This document shows, one piece after another, positions 34,243 to 42,842 of a DNA stretch of 64,000 nucleotides. Each line of letters begins with the position of its first letter. Position 1 is the stretch's first letter. The stretch is taken from NCBI GenBank assembly GCA_023440825.1, contig JAEXRL010000009.1:186001-250000 (forward strand), in the 5' to 3' direction. This DNA comes from Pseudomonadota bacterium (lineage in GTDB: Bacteria > Pseudomonadota > Gammaproteobacteria > Burkholderiales > Burkholderiaceae_B). The notes beneath the pieces were generated by a model. That model was given only the letters and a program-made list of their open reading frames with translations, did not search any database and had not been told where the DNA came from. Position numbers and translations under genes: made by a program.

Positions 34243-35159
34243 TAATCAATAGTGATTGGTTTCATTTCATCTACTTCTGGAATTAACGGAATTTCTACCC
34301 CATATACGCCGACGTCTTCGCGGATGGAGTCTAACGAGCGCTTGATAATTGCCATTTCCTCATTTGGGTGAGTTGCGCCCAAACCATAGTCAGCGGCTAG
34401 AGCTCGGTTTCTGCCGGCTCGTTCGCGTTCGCCTGCGGGTAAGTTCACAATGGCGTATACGCCACTTAGCAGTGACCCTTGCAGTTTTTTAGCAAATTTC
34501 TTGCCTAATAAAATCTTTTCTTCTGCACTGAGTGTTTCGAAAAACTGGCGCATAATAATGCGGCCAAATTGAATATGTCGAGCTTCATCGCGAAGTATCA
34601 GACGGCAGGTTTCTTTAATGGATCCAATTCTGGCGTTTTCATACCGGGCCTGCAGCAGCTCACCAGACAATTGCTCAAAGAGCGTGTTCACAGCCATTCC
34701 TCCATAAAATGACATGGCTCGCTCGTCTTCTTCATTATGGAACTGCGGAATAATGGATTTGAAGTAGTCTGATCGAGGTGAGGTTTGGTATCCGCCCAGA
34801 GCCATAGCCACTCGAAACGAAGACTCATGATGTCTGAGCTCTTCGTCAATAAAGCACAGTACATGCTGTTTCACTTCAAATGGAAGATGCGTGTAGATGG
34901 CGTCGCGTAAACGCTCTAAGCCATAAGGGATAGCGCCGTGTTCCATCCAGGCTCGCAGACTCCACCATTCAGCACCAGCCTCTCTGACTTCCGGCGGTAG
35001 ATCTGCTTCTCTTATGTCGGAGTAGTCGATGTCTAAAGGATTCCAGGCTAGATCGCGTGCTTTTATGCATAAGCCCCAAACATCAACGAGCTCAAATCCA
35101 GCGTTAATCGGATAAGGATTTGGAACTGGAGTGAGCTCTTCAAGTAGCGATGGTTTCAT
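34242..35159 (-). CDS. Ferritin-like diiron protein, possible oxygenase (AurF-like fold)
   Basis: A 305-residue, mostly helical protein with two carboxylate-histidine motifs of diiron oxygenases: E-x-x-H at Glu107-His110 (IDEELRHH) and DEARH at 191-195, with further candidate ligands Glu73 (WMEHGAIPYG) and Glu162/Glu167 (FEQLSGELL). Diiron proteins of this pattern include arylamine N-oxygenases and other oxygenases. The gene lies between a Rid protein and a Bug receptor, which suggests oxidation of a nitrogen-containing organic acid that yields an imine or enamine for Rid. Substrate and exact chemistry are unknown. Confidence 0.75.
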   Translation of the reverse strand: MKPSLLEELTPVPNPYPINAGFELVDVWGLCIKARDLAWNPLDIDYSDIREADLPPEVREAGAEWWSLRAWMEHGAIPYGLERLRDAIYTHLPFEVKQHVLCFIDEELRHHESSFRVAMALGGYQTSPRSDYFKSIIPQFHNEEDERAMSFYGGMAVNTLFEQLSGELLQARYENARIGSIKETCRLILRDEARHIQFGRIIMRQFFETLSAEEKILLGKKFAKKLQGSLLSGVYAIVNLPAGERERAGRNRALAADYGLGATHPNEEMAIIKRSLDSIREDVGVYGVEIPLIPEVDEMKPITID

Positions 35160-35286
35160 GACTTATTTCCTATCATTAATAATTCATTGGAAGTTAAGTC
35201 ATGCTAGTGAGCCTAGGTAGGCAAGTACAATATTATTTGTATATCTATTGACTACGTTTTTGATATACAGCTATTTAAAAGTACTC

Positions 35287-35682
35287 TTATAAGTTTGCTT
35301 TAAAGGCTACCGCTTCAATCTCTATTTTCCAGTCAGGTCGCGCTAAGGCGGCAGCGACAATTAGGGTTGCAGCAGGCCTCGCATCTCCTAAATACTTTAA
35401 ACGTATGGGGCCTAAAAGAGGAATGTGCTGCTCATCAACTAGATAGGTGACGACCTTAACCAAGTGTTCCGTGCCCATGCCAGCTTCAGCCAAAATGGCA
35501 CAAATATTTTCCCATGTTTGCTCGGTTTGCGTTTGAAAGTCGTTTGCTAACTCGCCTTGTGTAGTAATACCTACTTGGCCTGCAATGTGTAACCATTGGC
35601 CAGGCGCTGTAGTCAAGATGGCCTGACTATAGGGGCCTACAGGTGCCGGTACTGAATCTGGATTGAGTGTTTTGATTGTCAT
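35287..35682 (-). CDS. Rid-family (RidA/YjgF) enamine/imine deaminase-like protein
   Basis: A 131-residue protein with the Rid features PAPVGPYSQAI at the N-terminus, HIAGQVG, and RPAATLIVAAALARPDWKIEIEAVA at the C-terminus. The conserved Arg (RPAATL) that binds the substrate carboxylate is present. RidA hydrolyses reactive imines or enamines. GGAGACACC precedes the ATG. It is the first gene of the leftward cluster with the diiron, Bug and GGT genes, so a pathway-specific role is likely. Confidence 0.9.
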   Translation of the reverse strand: MTIKTLNPDSVPAPVGPYSQAILTTAPGQWLHIAGQVGITTQGELANDFQTQTEQTWENICAILAEAGMGTEHLVKVVTYLVDEQHIPLLGPIRLKYLGDARPAATLIVAAALARPDWKIEIEAVAFKANL

Positions 35683-36052
35683 TGGGTGTCTCCTCTTGGA
35701 ATCGGATTTTAAAATCGATATGGTGATTGAAAAAATATAATGTAGTGATGAATTTCTTGTAGAGCGACTGGGTGGTGATTTTAATAAATAGGGATAGTGC
35801 CTTGTTGTAAACCGGTAGAATAAAATACTGGAAAAATTCTATCCTAATTTGATTGTTGTGTTAATAATTTAGCCAGTCTAGCGCAGGAGTCGAACCATTT
35901 ATCTTGTCCAACTGGTAACAAGTGTTTGGCGCTTGGCAACTGTGCACAATGTCTAGCAAAGAGGTGGGGCAGTGTGTGTGCGCTACCGGTAGTGAGACTA
36001 GGGGCTTGGTAAATTTAGTCATTTGCGCCTATAATTTTTGCCTTGACTAGTC
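35683..36052. other. Divergent intergenic region between the Rid cluster and yhhQ
   Basis: The left part should hold the promoter of the leftward Rid-diiron-Bug-GGT operon. The right end holds the yhhQ promoter described separately. No gene is supported in it. Confidence 0.5.
36006..36035 (+). promoter_or_regulatory. Probable sigma-70 promoter of yhhQ-queC
   Basis: TTGGTA (36006-36011) and a perfect TATAAT (36030-36035) are 18 bases apart. The predicted transcription start near 36042 leaves a short leader that consists almost entirely of the riboswitch. Confidence 0.65.
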
Positions 36053-36084
36053 CATGGGTTCCCTAACCCCATCCATCAAAAAGG
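36053..36084 (+). promoter_or_regulatory. preQ1 class I riboswitch
   Basis: A compact H-type pseudoknot can be drawn. Stem P1 pairs ATGGG (36054-36058) with CCCAT (36068-36072). The loop ends in TAAC, as in the Thermoanaerobacter preQ1-I aptamer, whose last C contacts the ligand. The A-rich tail (CAAAAAGG) follows, and its AGG (36082-36084) can pair with CCT of the loop (36062-36064). That AGG is also the Shine-Dalgarno sequence of yhhQ, six bases before the ATG, so preQ1 binding should block translation. The downstream genes are a queuosine-precursor transporter and queC, the expected targets. Assignment is from memory of the aptamer consensus. Confidence 0.8.
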
Positions 36085-36090
36085 TTCTTT

Positions 36091-36756
36091 ATGACCCCGG
36101 TTTCTTCTCCGCAGTCGCGGACGTCGTTCTATTTGGCGCTGCTGGTAGCGTTTCACGTATTCATCATTATTGCCAGTAACTACCTGGTACAACTTCCCAT
36201 TGAGCTTTTTGGCTTTCATAGCACGTGGGGGGCGTTTAGCTTTCCCTTTATCTTCTTGGCCACTGACTTAACGGTACGCTTGATTGGCAAGAGTGAGGCA
36301 CGCAGCGTGATTGCGCGTGCCATGATGCCAGCTTTAGTCGCTTCATATATGGTGTCAGTCTTATTTCAAGACGGCTTGTTCAATGGTTTTTCTGCATTAG
36401 GCCAATTTAATAGCTTTGTATTTCGTATCGCATTCGCTAGCTTTTCGGCCTATGTCTTAGGGCAGTTGCTAGATGTGCAGGTGTTTGATCGCATTCGACG
36501 TAGCTATCGTCAATGGTGGTTAGCGCCAGCCGCAGCGTCCATTTTTGGGCAGGCCTTAGATACTTTGGCATTTTTTGCGATAGCTTTTTGGCATAGCAGC
36601 AATGAGTTCATGGCGGCCAACTGGGTCGAGATTGCCTACGTGGATTATGTGATCAAGCTCGTGGTGAGTTTGCTGTTTTTTGTCCCCGCTTATGGGGTAG
36701 TGCTGGCTGCTATTGTCGGTCGTATGAAAAAACCCTCTGTGCTGGCTAAGTCATGA
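36091..36756 (+). CDS. yhhQ: Queuosine precursor transporter YhhQ
   Basis: A 221-residue inner-membrane protein of the VUT/YhhQ family that imports preQ0/preQ1. About six hydrophobic segments are visible, with the conserved WGAFSFPFIFLATDLTVRLIGKSEAR stretch after the second and QALDTLAFFAIAFW in the fifth. The gene overlaps queC in an ATGA arrangement and lies directly behind the predicted preQ1 riboswitch. Confidence 0.94.
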   Translation: MTPVSSPQSRTSFYLALLVAFHVFIIIASNYLVQLPIELFGFHSTWGAFSFPFIFLATDLTVRLIGKSEARSVIARAMMPALVASYMVSVLFQDGLFNGFSALGQFNSFVFRIAFASFSAYVLGQLLDVQVFDRIRRSYRQWWLAPAAASIFGQALDTLAFFAIAFWHSSNEFMAANWVEIAYVDYVIKLVVSLLFFVPAYGVVLAAIVGRMKKPSVLAKS

Positions 36757-37466
36757 GTTCAGTCGCCTCGTCTTCGGCTCGTGCCCTGGTGTTGTTTTCG
36801 GGAGGGCAGGATTCGACTACTTGCCTAGCCTGGGCATTGGCTAATTTCCACAGTGTAGAAACTATAGGTTTTGACTATGGCCAGCGTAATCGCATTGAGC
36901 TGCAGTGTCGTCAAACTCTTAGGAGGAGCCTGCCTGAGGTAGTACCCGAGTGGGCTGAGCGTCTGGGACCTGACCATGTGCTGGACGCCAGTGTAGTGGG
37001 GCAATTGGGCGAGTCTGCCATGACAAAAGAAATCGCTATTAGCATGCAGGCGGACGGCTTACCCAACACCTTTGTACCCGGTAGAAATCTTTTGTTTTTT
37101 ACACTGGCCGCTGGCCTAGCCTATCGGCGCGGTTTGAGTGTATTGGTGGGGGGTATGTCTGAAACCGATTATTCGGGCTATCCTGACTGCCGTGATACTA
37201 CCCTTAAAGCTTTGCAAGTGACTTTAAGCTTGGGTATGGACAGGCAATTACGCATCGAAACGCCGTTAATGTGGCGCGCTAAGGCAGACGTGTGGGCACT
37301 GGCGCATCAGTTAGGAGGGCAAGGGCTGGTGGAGCTCATACGTAAAGAGTCCCATACCTGTTATATGAATCAGCGAGAGACCTTACATGATTGGGGCTAT
37401 GGTTGCGGTCAGTGTCCGGCTTGCGAGCTGCGTGCACAAGGCTATCAGCAATGGGTGGGGGCTTAA
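36753..37466 (+). CDS. queC: 7-cyano-7-deazaguanine synthase QueC
   Basis: Converts 7-carboxy-7-deazaguanine to preQ0 with ATP and ammonia. The 237-residue protein has the PP-loop SGGQDSTTCLAWAL near the N-terminus, the VPGRNLLF motif and the C-terminal zinc site made by four Cys (HTCYMNQ.. and GCGQCPACE). It overlaps yhhQ by four bases and converges on chaC with a nine-base gap. Confidence 0.96.
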   Translation: MSSVASSSARALVLFSGGQDSTTCLAWALANFHSVETIGFDYGQRNRIELQCRQTLRRSLPEVVPEWAERLGPDHVLDASVVGQLGESAMTKEIAISMQADGLPNTFVPGRNLLFFTLAAGLAYRRGLSVLVGGMSETDYSGYPDCRDTTLKALQVTLSLGMDRQLRIETPLMWRAKADVWALAHQLGGQGLVELIRKESHTCYMNQRETLHDWGYGCGQCPACELRAQGYQQWVGA

Positions 37467-37475
37467 GTGCAACGT

Positions 37476-38132
37476 TTAGGTGGACATGTTAGCCAAAGCG
37501 GCTTGGCTTAAGTCTTGAATGTAGGCATCCTGAATATCAAAGCGTAATAAGGATTGCTGAAGTTGTAGCAGGTAATCCAGGTTGCTACCTAACATTCCCG
37601 TGGCTTGTAAAATGATGGGTACCGTAGTTGCTATGCTTGCGTCGGCCACGTACTGTACGTGTTCGGGGTTGGCGACAAACACGATACCCAACACCTCTTC
37701 CCCGCTGGCCAACTTTAGTGGGCACCATATGGGCAGATAACTGCCATAGACCATCTCACGCGCCCAGATCAGCCATAGTTCTTGTTGCAGATTTTCTTGT
37801 GCAACTTTGAACGCGACTCCTTGGGTACTTCCTCCAGCTTGCAGTGCCAGCATACGTCCGGGTTGCTCAGGCGTTCCTCTGCCTGCATTTAATATCATGC
37901 AAAAACTACGGTGCCAGCCTTGTAGTAAGGCTGGCTCTTGCCGGGTGTAATGAAAGATCGGGTTCCAGATCAGTGATCCGTACGCGAAGACCCACACATC
38001 GTGCTCAGCTTGTTCAGCTAGCGTTTGCGCTAAAGACTGGCGAATTTGCGCCTCTGTCCAGCGGGCTTGTCCTGGTAAGTCTTGAAAAGAGTCGAGATAA
38101 TCGCCGGAAAGTAACAGTTCACGAGTGAGCAT
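37476..38132 (-). CDS. Glutathione-specific gamma-glutamylcyclotransferase (ChaC-like)
   Basis: A 218-residue ChaC-family protein that splits glutathione into 5-oxoproline and Cys-Gly. The nucleotide-like substrate loop VFAYGSLIWNP (about residues 47-57), the catalytic-Glu region around LWLIWAREMVYGSYLP and the C-terminal NLDYLLQLQQSLLRF segment match the family. The frame extends to 38294, but the added 54 residues are not family-like, so I place the start at 38132. Confidence 0.88.
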   Translation of the reverse strand: MLTRELLLSGDYLDSFQDLPGQARWTEAQIRQSLAQTLAEQAEHDVWVFAYGSLIWNPIFHYTRQEPALLQGWHRSFCMILNAGRGTPEQPGRMLALQAGGSTQGVAFKVAQENLQQELWLIWAREMVYGSYLPIWCPLKLASGEEVLGIVFVANPEHVQYVADASIATTVPIILQATGMLGSNLDYLLQLQQSLLRFDIQDAYIQDLSQAALANMST

Positions 38133-38309
38133 GAAAATTAAGGCACGAGGGTGATAATGAGTCAGTATAAACAGTTGAGCGATCAATCTTAACCAGTATA
38201 GGACCAATGCGCTAAGTTGAGTCTGAGCTGAGTAAGTCGTCGTGTGCCTGAAGCGGCGTAGGTCAGCGATTTTCGGGGCGTATCGTGATCGCATGAGCTA
38301 GGGTAGGGG

Positions 38310-38342
38310 CTACAAGGGCCCTGTTTTAAAGGGCCCTTGTAG
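38310..38342 (-). terminator. Hairpin after the amino acid permease gene
   Basis: Perfect 12-bp arms CTACAAGGGCCC/GGGCCCTTGTAG with a 9-base loop end three bases from the permease stop. No U-tract follows on the minus strand. Confidence 0.6.
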
Positions 38343-38344
38343 GG

Positions 38345-39724
38345 TTAGGCAGTTTGTTTGCTTTGTCTGAATAGGGCTGTGCCCAGAATTACCCAAGCCA
38401 CTAGCATGAGCCATTCTTCCAGCACTAAGGCGGAAGGACTTAATGGCAAGTACATATAGAGCATGACTGCGCTGCCAATAACAGCGAGTACTCCTATAGG
38501 AAAACCAGCGCGTACTTTAAAAGGGCGTGGCATATTAGGCTCACGTATGCGTAGTGTGAGAAAGGCCAGACATACCAGCAAATAGGCGATAACGATGGCC
38601 AGGCTACCGGCGTTCACAAACCAGAGCAGTGCTTTACGACCTAACAGCGGGGCAAAAAATGTAACACCGCCGATGAGCAAGATAGCGCGTGTTGGCGTTT
38701 TATATTCCGGATGCAGATAGGCAAGCCAGCGCGGTAACATGCCGGCAGTGGCCAGAGAATAGATAGCGCGACTGCCACCAATAAAAAATGCATTCCAGCT
38801 TGTAACGATGCCCGCTAAGCCGGCGAGCACCATAATTTTACCTGCCCAGGGGCTGTTAAATACCGCCTCCATCGCCTGGGGCGTGGTGAGAATGTCTGCT
38901 GACATTTGCTCGTGGGGTAAGGCATAGCCCACAGCAAAGATAATGGCGCAGTAAAACAGCATGGCCGCCAGTACTGATACCACCAATAGCTTGCCTATCA
39001 TGGCTTGTGGCACTTTAATTTCTGCGGCGGTTTGTGGAATGACATCAAAGCCCACAAACATGAAAGGCACCACCATGAGTACAGGCAGCATGCCTAATAC
39101 AAATGAGGGTAAGGCACTGTCTTGGCTTAGGGAGTGGTTAAACAAGGGTTGCATATTGGCAGCAGAGCCCTGTACGCTGGAACCCAGAACGAAGACCACG
39201 CCTACGACCACAATGACTAAGGTGACAATTTTTTGAAACGAGCTTGCGTTCTCTACCCCTTTGTAATTTAGCCATGTGACCAATACGGTACCCGCCATGC
39301 CCACAAGTGCCCAGGTCAGGTAAACATCCCAGCCTGCTACTGTCCACAAGTAAATGGCTTGATAATCCGTGGTGATGTGGTCGAGTACCGTAGGTAGGGC
39401 GACAGCCTCAAAAGCAACTACCGACACATAGCCCAGTATGAGCGACCAAGTACAAATAAAAGAAGTTAAAGGGCCAAAGGCGCGTGTCGTAAAGACTTGA
39501 GCGCCGCCGGTTTCTGGCATGGTGGCGGCCAATTCGGCGTAACTCAGGCCAATGAAAATAATAATAATGCTACCCAGCACCATGGCCAGAATAGAGCCCG
39601 CACTCCCAGCGGCAATAACCCAGTCACCGGTTAGCACTATCCAGCCCCAGCCTATCATGGCACCAAAGGCGAGCGCCAAGACATCTTTACTACCCAAAAC
39701 TTTGGAAAAACCGTGCTCCTGCAT
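38345..39724 (-). CDS. APC-family amino acid permease
   Basis: A 459-residue inner-membrane transporter with about 12 hydrophobic segments. The first helix contains AFGAMIGWGWIVLTGDWV and the sixth region VPFMFVGFDVIPQTAAEIKVP, both typical of the APC superfamily. AGGGAG lies before the ATG at 39724; the longer frame to 39772 is not supported. It follows gabT on the same strand 175 bases away, so import of GABA or a related amine/amino acid is a reasonable inference. Confidence 0.9.
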   Translation of the reverse strand: MQEHGFSKVLGSKDVLALAFGAMIGWGWIVLTGDWVIAAGSAGSILAMVLGSIIIIFIGLSYAELAATMPETGGAQVFTTRAFGPLTSFICTWSLILGYVSVVAFEAVALPTVLDHITTDYQAIYLWTVAGWDVYLTWALVGMAGTVLVTWLNYKGVENASSFQKIVTLVIVVVGVVFVLGSSVQGSAANMQPLFNHSLSQDSALPSFVLGMLPVLMVVPFMFVGFDVIPQTAAEIKVPQAMIGKLLVVSVLAAMLFYCAIIFAVGYALPHEQMSADILTTPQAMEAVFNSPWAGKIMVLAGLAGIVTSWNAFFIGGSRAIYSLATAGMLPRWLAYLHPEYKTPTRAILLIGGVTFFAPLLGRKALLWFVNAGSLAIVIAYLLVCLAFLTLRIREPNMPRPFKVRAGFPIGVLAVIGSAVMLYMYLPLSPSALVLEEWLMLVAWVILGTALFRQSKQTA

Positions 39725-39837
39725 AAAAGTCTCCCTACACATGCGCCGCCGATCAGAGCGCATAGTTATCACGAAGCGTTGTGTGTTTCGATCGCTGTTA
39801 CTGCATTGTTGTAAGGTGTCGTGTCGGGACGTTATTT

Positions 39838-39873
39838 GACGTTCTGCCCCGACTTGAAAGCGGGCAGAACGTC
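39838..39873 (-). terminator. Hairpin after gabT
   Basis: Perfect 12-bp arms GACGTTCTGCCC/GGGCAGAACGTC with a 12-base loop lie 27 bases beyond the gabT stop. No U-tract follows in the direction of gabT transcription. Confidence 0.6.
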
Positions 39874-39899
39874 AGCAGGTAACAGATTGCGCTATGTGT

Positions 39900-41165
39900 T
39901 TAGTCGCGCAGTACGCTTTCTAGAATATCCAAGGCTTCGTCCATGATGGCGTCTTGGATGGTCAGCGGAAAGAGGAATCGGATGACGTTTCCTTCAGTAC
40001 CGCAGCTGAGTAAAAGCAGGCCTTTAGCCAATGCTTTTTCCTGTACAGATTTGACAAAGTCTGCATCTGCTGCTTGGGTTTCTGGGTGGCGGAATTCCAC
40101 GGCAACCATGGCACCCAGACCACGCACTTCGGCAATGTTTTTCACGTCCTTGGCGATCGTGTTGAGTCGGTTTTGTAGGCGCTGTCCTAGCTCTTGGCCA
40201 CGCGCCAGCAGTTTTTCTTCCTCCATGACTTCCAGCACGGCCAGAGCTGAGGCCACCGCTAAGGGGTTACCCGCGTAGGTGCCACCTAGACCACCTGGTG
40301 CAGGGGCGTCCATGATCTCCGCAGCCCCACATACAGCAGATAGAGGCATGCCACCCGCTAGACTCTTAGCCATAGTGGTCAGGTCAGCGTGTACGTCGTA
40401 GTGTTCCATGGCAAACAGCTTGCCCGTACGTCCATAGCCGGTTTGTACTTCGTCAGCCACGAGCAAGATACCGTGCTCATCGCATAGTTGGCGCAAAAAG
40501 CTCATGAACTCAGGTGGGCACACATTAAAGCCACCTTCGCCTTGTACGGGCTCTAAGATAATGGCAGCGACTTTTTTGGGATCGAGCTCATAGGTGAACA
40601 AGCTATGCAGCGCACGTTTGGCATCGTTCAGCGATACACCCGCTAAGTCATTGGGATAGGGAGTGTGATAAATATCACCTGGGAACGGACCGAAGCCCAC
40701 TTTGTATGGGTTGACCTTACCTGTTAAGGCCATGCCCAATAGTGTACGCCCATGGAACGCGGCATTAAACGCGACGATAGAGGGGCGGCCTGTGTAGGCA
40801 CGAGCAATTTTAATTGCGTTTTCTACGGCCTCTGCACCCGTGGTAAAAAAAGCTGTCTTTTTTGCTTTAGGCCCAGGCACCAACGCATTAATTTTTTCAG
40901 CCAGCTCGACGTAGGGGGCATAAGGGATGATTTGATAGGCGGTATGCGTAAAGCGCCCTAGCTGCTGCTCGATCGCTTGCACCAGTTTTGGGTGACGATG
41001 GCCTGTATTTAGTACGGCAATACCCGCTGCAAAGTCAATGTAACGATTACCTTCTACGTCCCAGAGTTCTGAATTAAGCGCTTTGTCAGCATAAAAATTA
41101 CACATCACTCCAACACCGCGTGGGGTGGCCGCATTTTTACGTTGTTGTAAATCCGTGTTTTTCAT
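39900..41165 (-). CDS. gabT: 4-aminobutyrate aminotransferase
   Basis: A 421-residue class III PLP aminotransferase that transfers the amino group of GABA to 2-oxoglutarate. Family segments include the FFTTGAEAVENAIKIARAYTGR phosphate-binding region, EPVQGEGGFNVCP, LLVADEVQTGYGRTGKLFAMEH and the PLP lysine in TTMAKSLAGGMPLSAV. GGAGAGAG precedes the ATG. It is divergent from a MocR/GabR-type regulator, the standard arrangement for GABA use. Confidence 0.93.
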   Translation of the reverse strand: MKNTDLQQRKNAATPRGVGVMCNFYADKALNSELWDVEGNRYIDFAAGIAVLNTGHRHPKLVQAIEQQLGRFTHTAYQIIPYAPYVELAEKINALVPGPKAKKTAFFTTGAEAVENAIKIARAYTGRPSIVAFNAAFHGRTLLGMALTGKVNPYKVGFGPFPGDIYHTPYPNDLAGVSLNDAKRALHSLFTYELDPKKVAAIILEPVQGEGGFNVCPPEFMSFLRQLCDEHGILLVADEVQTGYGRTGKLFAMEHYDVHADLTTMAKSLAGGMPLSAVCGAAEIMDAPAPGGLGGTYAGNPLAVASALAVLEVMEEEKLLARGQELGQRLQNRLNTIAKDVKNIAEVRGLGAMVAVEFRHPETQAADADFVKSVQEKALAKGLLLLSCGTEGNVIRFLFPLTIQDAIMDEALDILESVLRD

Positions 41166-41195
41166 TTACTCTCTCCTGTAGGCCAGATAGATAAC

Positions 41196-41233
41196 TATCC
41201 TTTTGTTTTTGGTGATTGGATTAGAATATCCTT
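41196..41233. promoter_or_regulatory. Direct repeat in the gabT-mocR promoter region
   Basis: TATCCTT occurs at 41196-41202 and 41227-41233, 31 bases (three helical turns) apart. GabR-type regulators bind spaced direct repeats, so this is a candidate operator, but seven-base repeats can arise by chance. Confidence 0.35.
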
Positions 41234-41344
41234 ACTTTGGCTCTTTGATAAAGATCCATATTCAGCATGACTCATGGTGCCACTTTGTTAATATAAGGAC
41301 TGAAAAACACAAATAGCTAGGGTTTACACAGCAAAGGAGTCACC

Positions 41345-42817
41345 GTGCTGGAAATGGTATTGCATGAACGTCTCTTGCAGTTTTTGGACAGAGACTCGGA
41401 GCACACGCTGACGCGGCAAGTGTATGAGGCGTTCAGTCGTTTGATTCTCGATGGCACCTTGCCTGCTGGAAGCAAGCTGCCGGCCAGTCGTGTGTTGGCC
41501 AGCGAAATGAAACTGTCGCGCAACACGATTATGGCTGCTTACGAGCAACTGCTGGCTGAAGGTTATGTATTGGCCTATACGGGTAGCGGCACTTATGTGT
41601 CCGATATTGCCCCAGGCTTGCCCGCCGGGCCTGCTGTTCTGGGGGCATTGGCTGATTCGGTACACACGCCCAGTATTTCTCAGCGTGGTCAGCTTTTACT
41701 GAGTCACACGTTTGCGGCAAAGCGTCAATGGGGAGCCTTTGTACCGGGTGTGCCCGACGTGACGCTTTTTCCGCACAAGCAGTGGTTGCGTTTGCAACGG
41801 CGTTACTGGAACACGATGACGCCTTCTTTGCTAACCTATGCGCACGGTGCAGGGTATTACCCTTTACGTCGTGCCGTGGCAGAGCACTTACGCATGGCCA
41901 GATCGGTAGTGTGTGAGCCGGAGCAGGTCATTATTACAGCGGGGATACATCAGTCAATCAGTGTGTTGGCGCAGTTGTTGACTGATGCTGGAGACCGTGT
42001 CTGGATGGAAAATCCGGGCTATTGGGGCGCCAGTAATATGTTGCGCGCTAGGGCGCTAGAGCTGGAGCCTGTGGAGGTGTGCGATGATGGCCTACATCCC
42101 AACGAGGAACAGTTAAAGCAGCCACCGCACATGATTTTTGTCACGCCTTCACATCAGTACCCTTTGGGGTGTGTCATGAGCTTAGCGCGACGTCTGATGT
42201 TGCTGGAGTATGCGCAACGTCATGCGTGCTGGATTATTGAGGATGATTACGACAGTGAATTTCGTTTTGATGGTCGTCCTATTCCGTCCTTGCAAGGGTT
42301 AGACCATTACGGACGAGTGATTTACCTAGGGACATTTTCTAAAACCTTGTTTCCCAGTATGCGCCTTGGTTATATGGTTGTGCCCAAAACCTTGAGCGAA
42401 GTGGTGGCCTTGGCACTCTCAGAGCTATACCGCGAAGGGCGCTTGGTTGAGCAGGCCACTTTAGCGGACTTTATTTCCGAGGGGCACTACGCTCAGCATA
42501 TACGTAAAACCAAAATTGTGTATGCACGTAGGCAAAGCATATTACGTGAGGCCTTGATCAAACACTTTGGTCGTGACTGGCCTATATCAAATCACGAGGC
42601 AGGCTTACATTTAATTTTGCATTTGCCTGAGCACACCAACGATGCGGCGATTGCCGCACAGGCTCAGGCTATTGGAATTTGGGTCAGGCCTTTGTCCAGT
42701 TATTATGCGCACCACCCGCGACCCGGATTATTATTCGGGTACGCCAGTGTGAACGAAGAAAAAATTCTGCCTAATTTGACGCGTTTGCTAGAAATTATTG
42801 ATCGGGCCATACAGTAA
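41345..42817 (+). CDS. MocR/GabR-type PLP-dependent transcriptional regulator
   Basis: A 490-residue fusion of a GntR winged helix (LTRQVYEAFSRLILDGTLPAGSKLPASRVLASEMKLSRNTIMAAYEQLL, about residues 21-69) with an aminotransferase-fold domain. The PLP lysine is in YLGTFSKTLFPSMRLGYMV and the Asp in IIEDDYDSEFRF. The start is GTG, five bases after GGAG; the next ATG is three codons in and too far from it. It is divergent from gabT and so probably the GABA/PLP-responsive activator of that gene. Confidence 0.93.
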   Translation: MLEMVLHERLLQFLDRDSEHTLTRQVYEAFSRLILDGTLPAGSKLPASRVLASEMKLSRNTIMAAYEQLLAEGYVLAYTGSGTYVSDIAPGLPAGPAVLGALADSVHTPSISQRGQLLLSHTFAAKRQWGAFVPGVPDVTLFPHKQWLRLQRRYWNTMTPSLLTYAHGAGYYPLRRAVAEHLRMARSVVCEPEQVIITAGIHQSISVLAQLLTDAGDRVWMENPGYWGASNMLRARALELEPVEVCDDGLHPNEEQLKQPPHMIFVTPSHQYPLGCVMSLARRLMLLEYAQRHACWIIEDDYDSEFRFDGRPIPSLQGLDHYGRVIYLGTFSKTLFPSMRLGYMVVPKTLSEVVALALSELYREGRLVEQATLADFISEGHYAQHIRKTKIVYARRQSILREALIKHFGRDWPISNHEAGLHLILHLPEHTNDAAIAAQAQAIGIWVRPLSSYYAHHPRPGLLFGYASVNEEKILPNLTRLLEIIDRAIQ

Positions 42818-42842
42818 ATAGCCCTTGAATCGATAAGGCTAT
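42818..42842. terminator. Hairpin between the convergent mocR-like gene and the periplasmic protein gene
   Basis: ATAGCCCTT and AAGGCTAT pair with one bulged C across a short loop, filling the 21-base gap between the two genes and overlapping the second stop codon. Confidence 0.45.
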
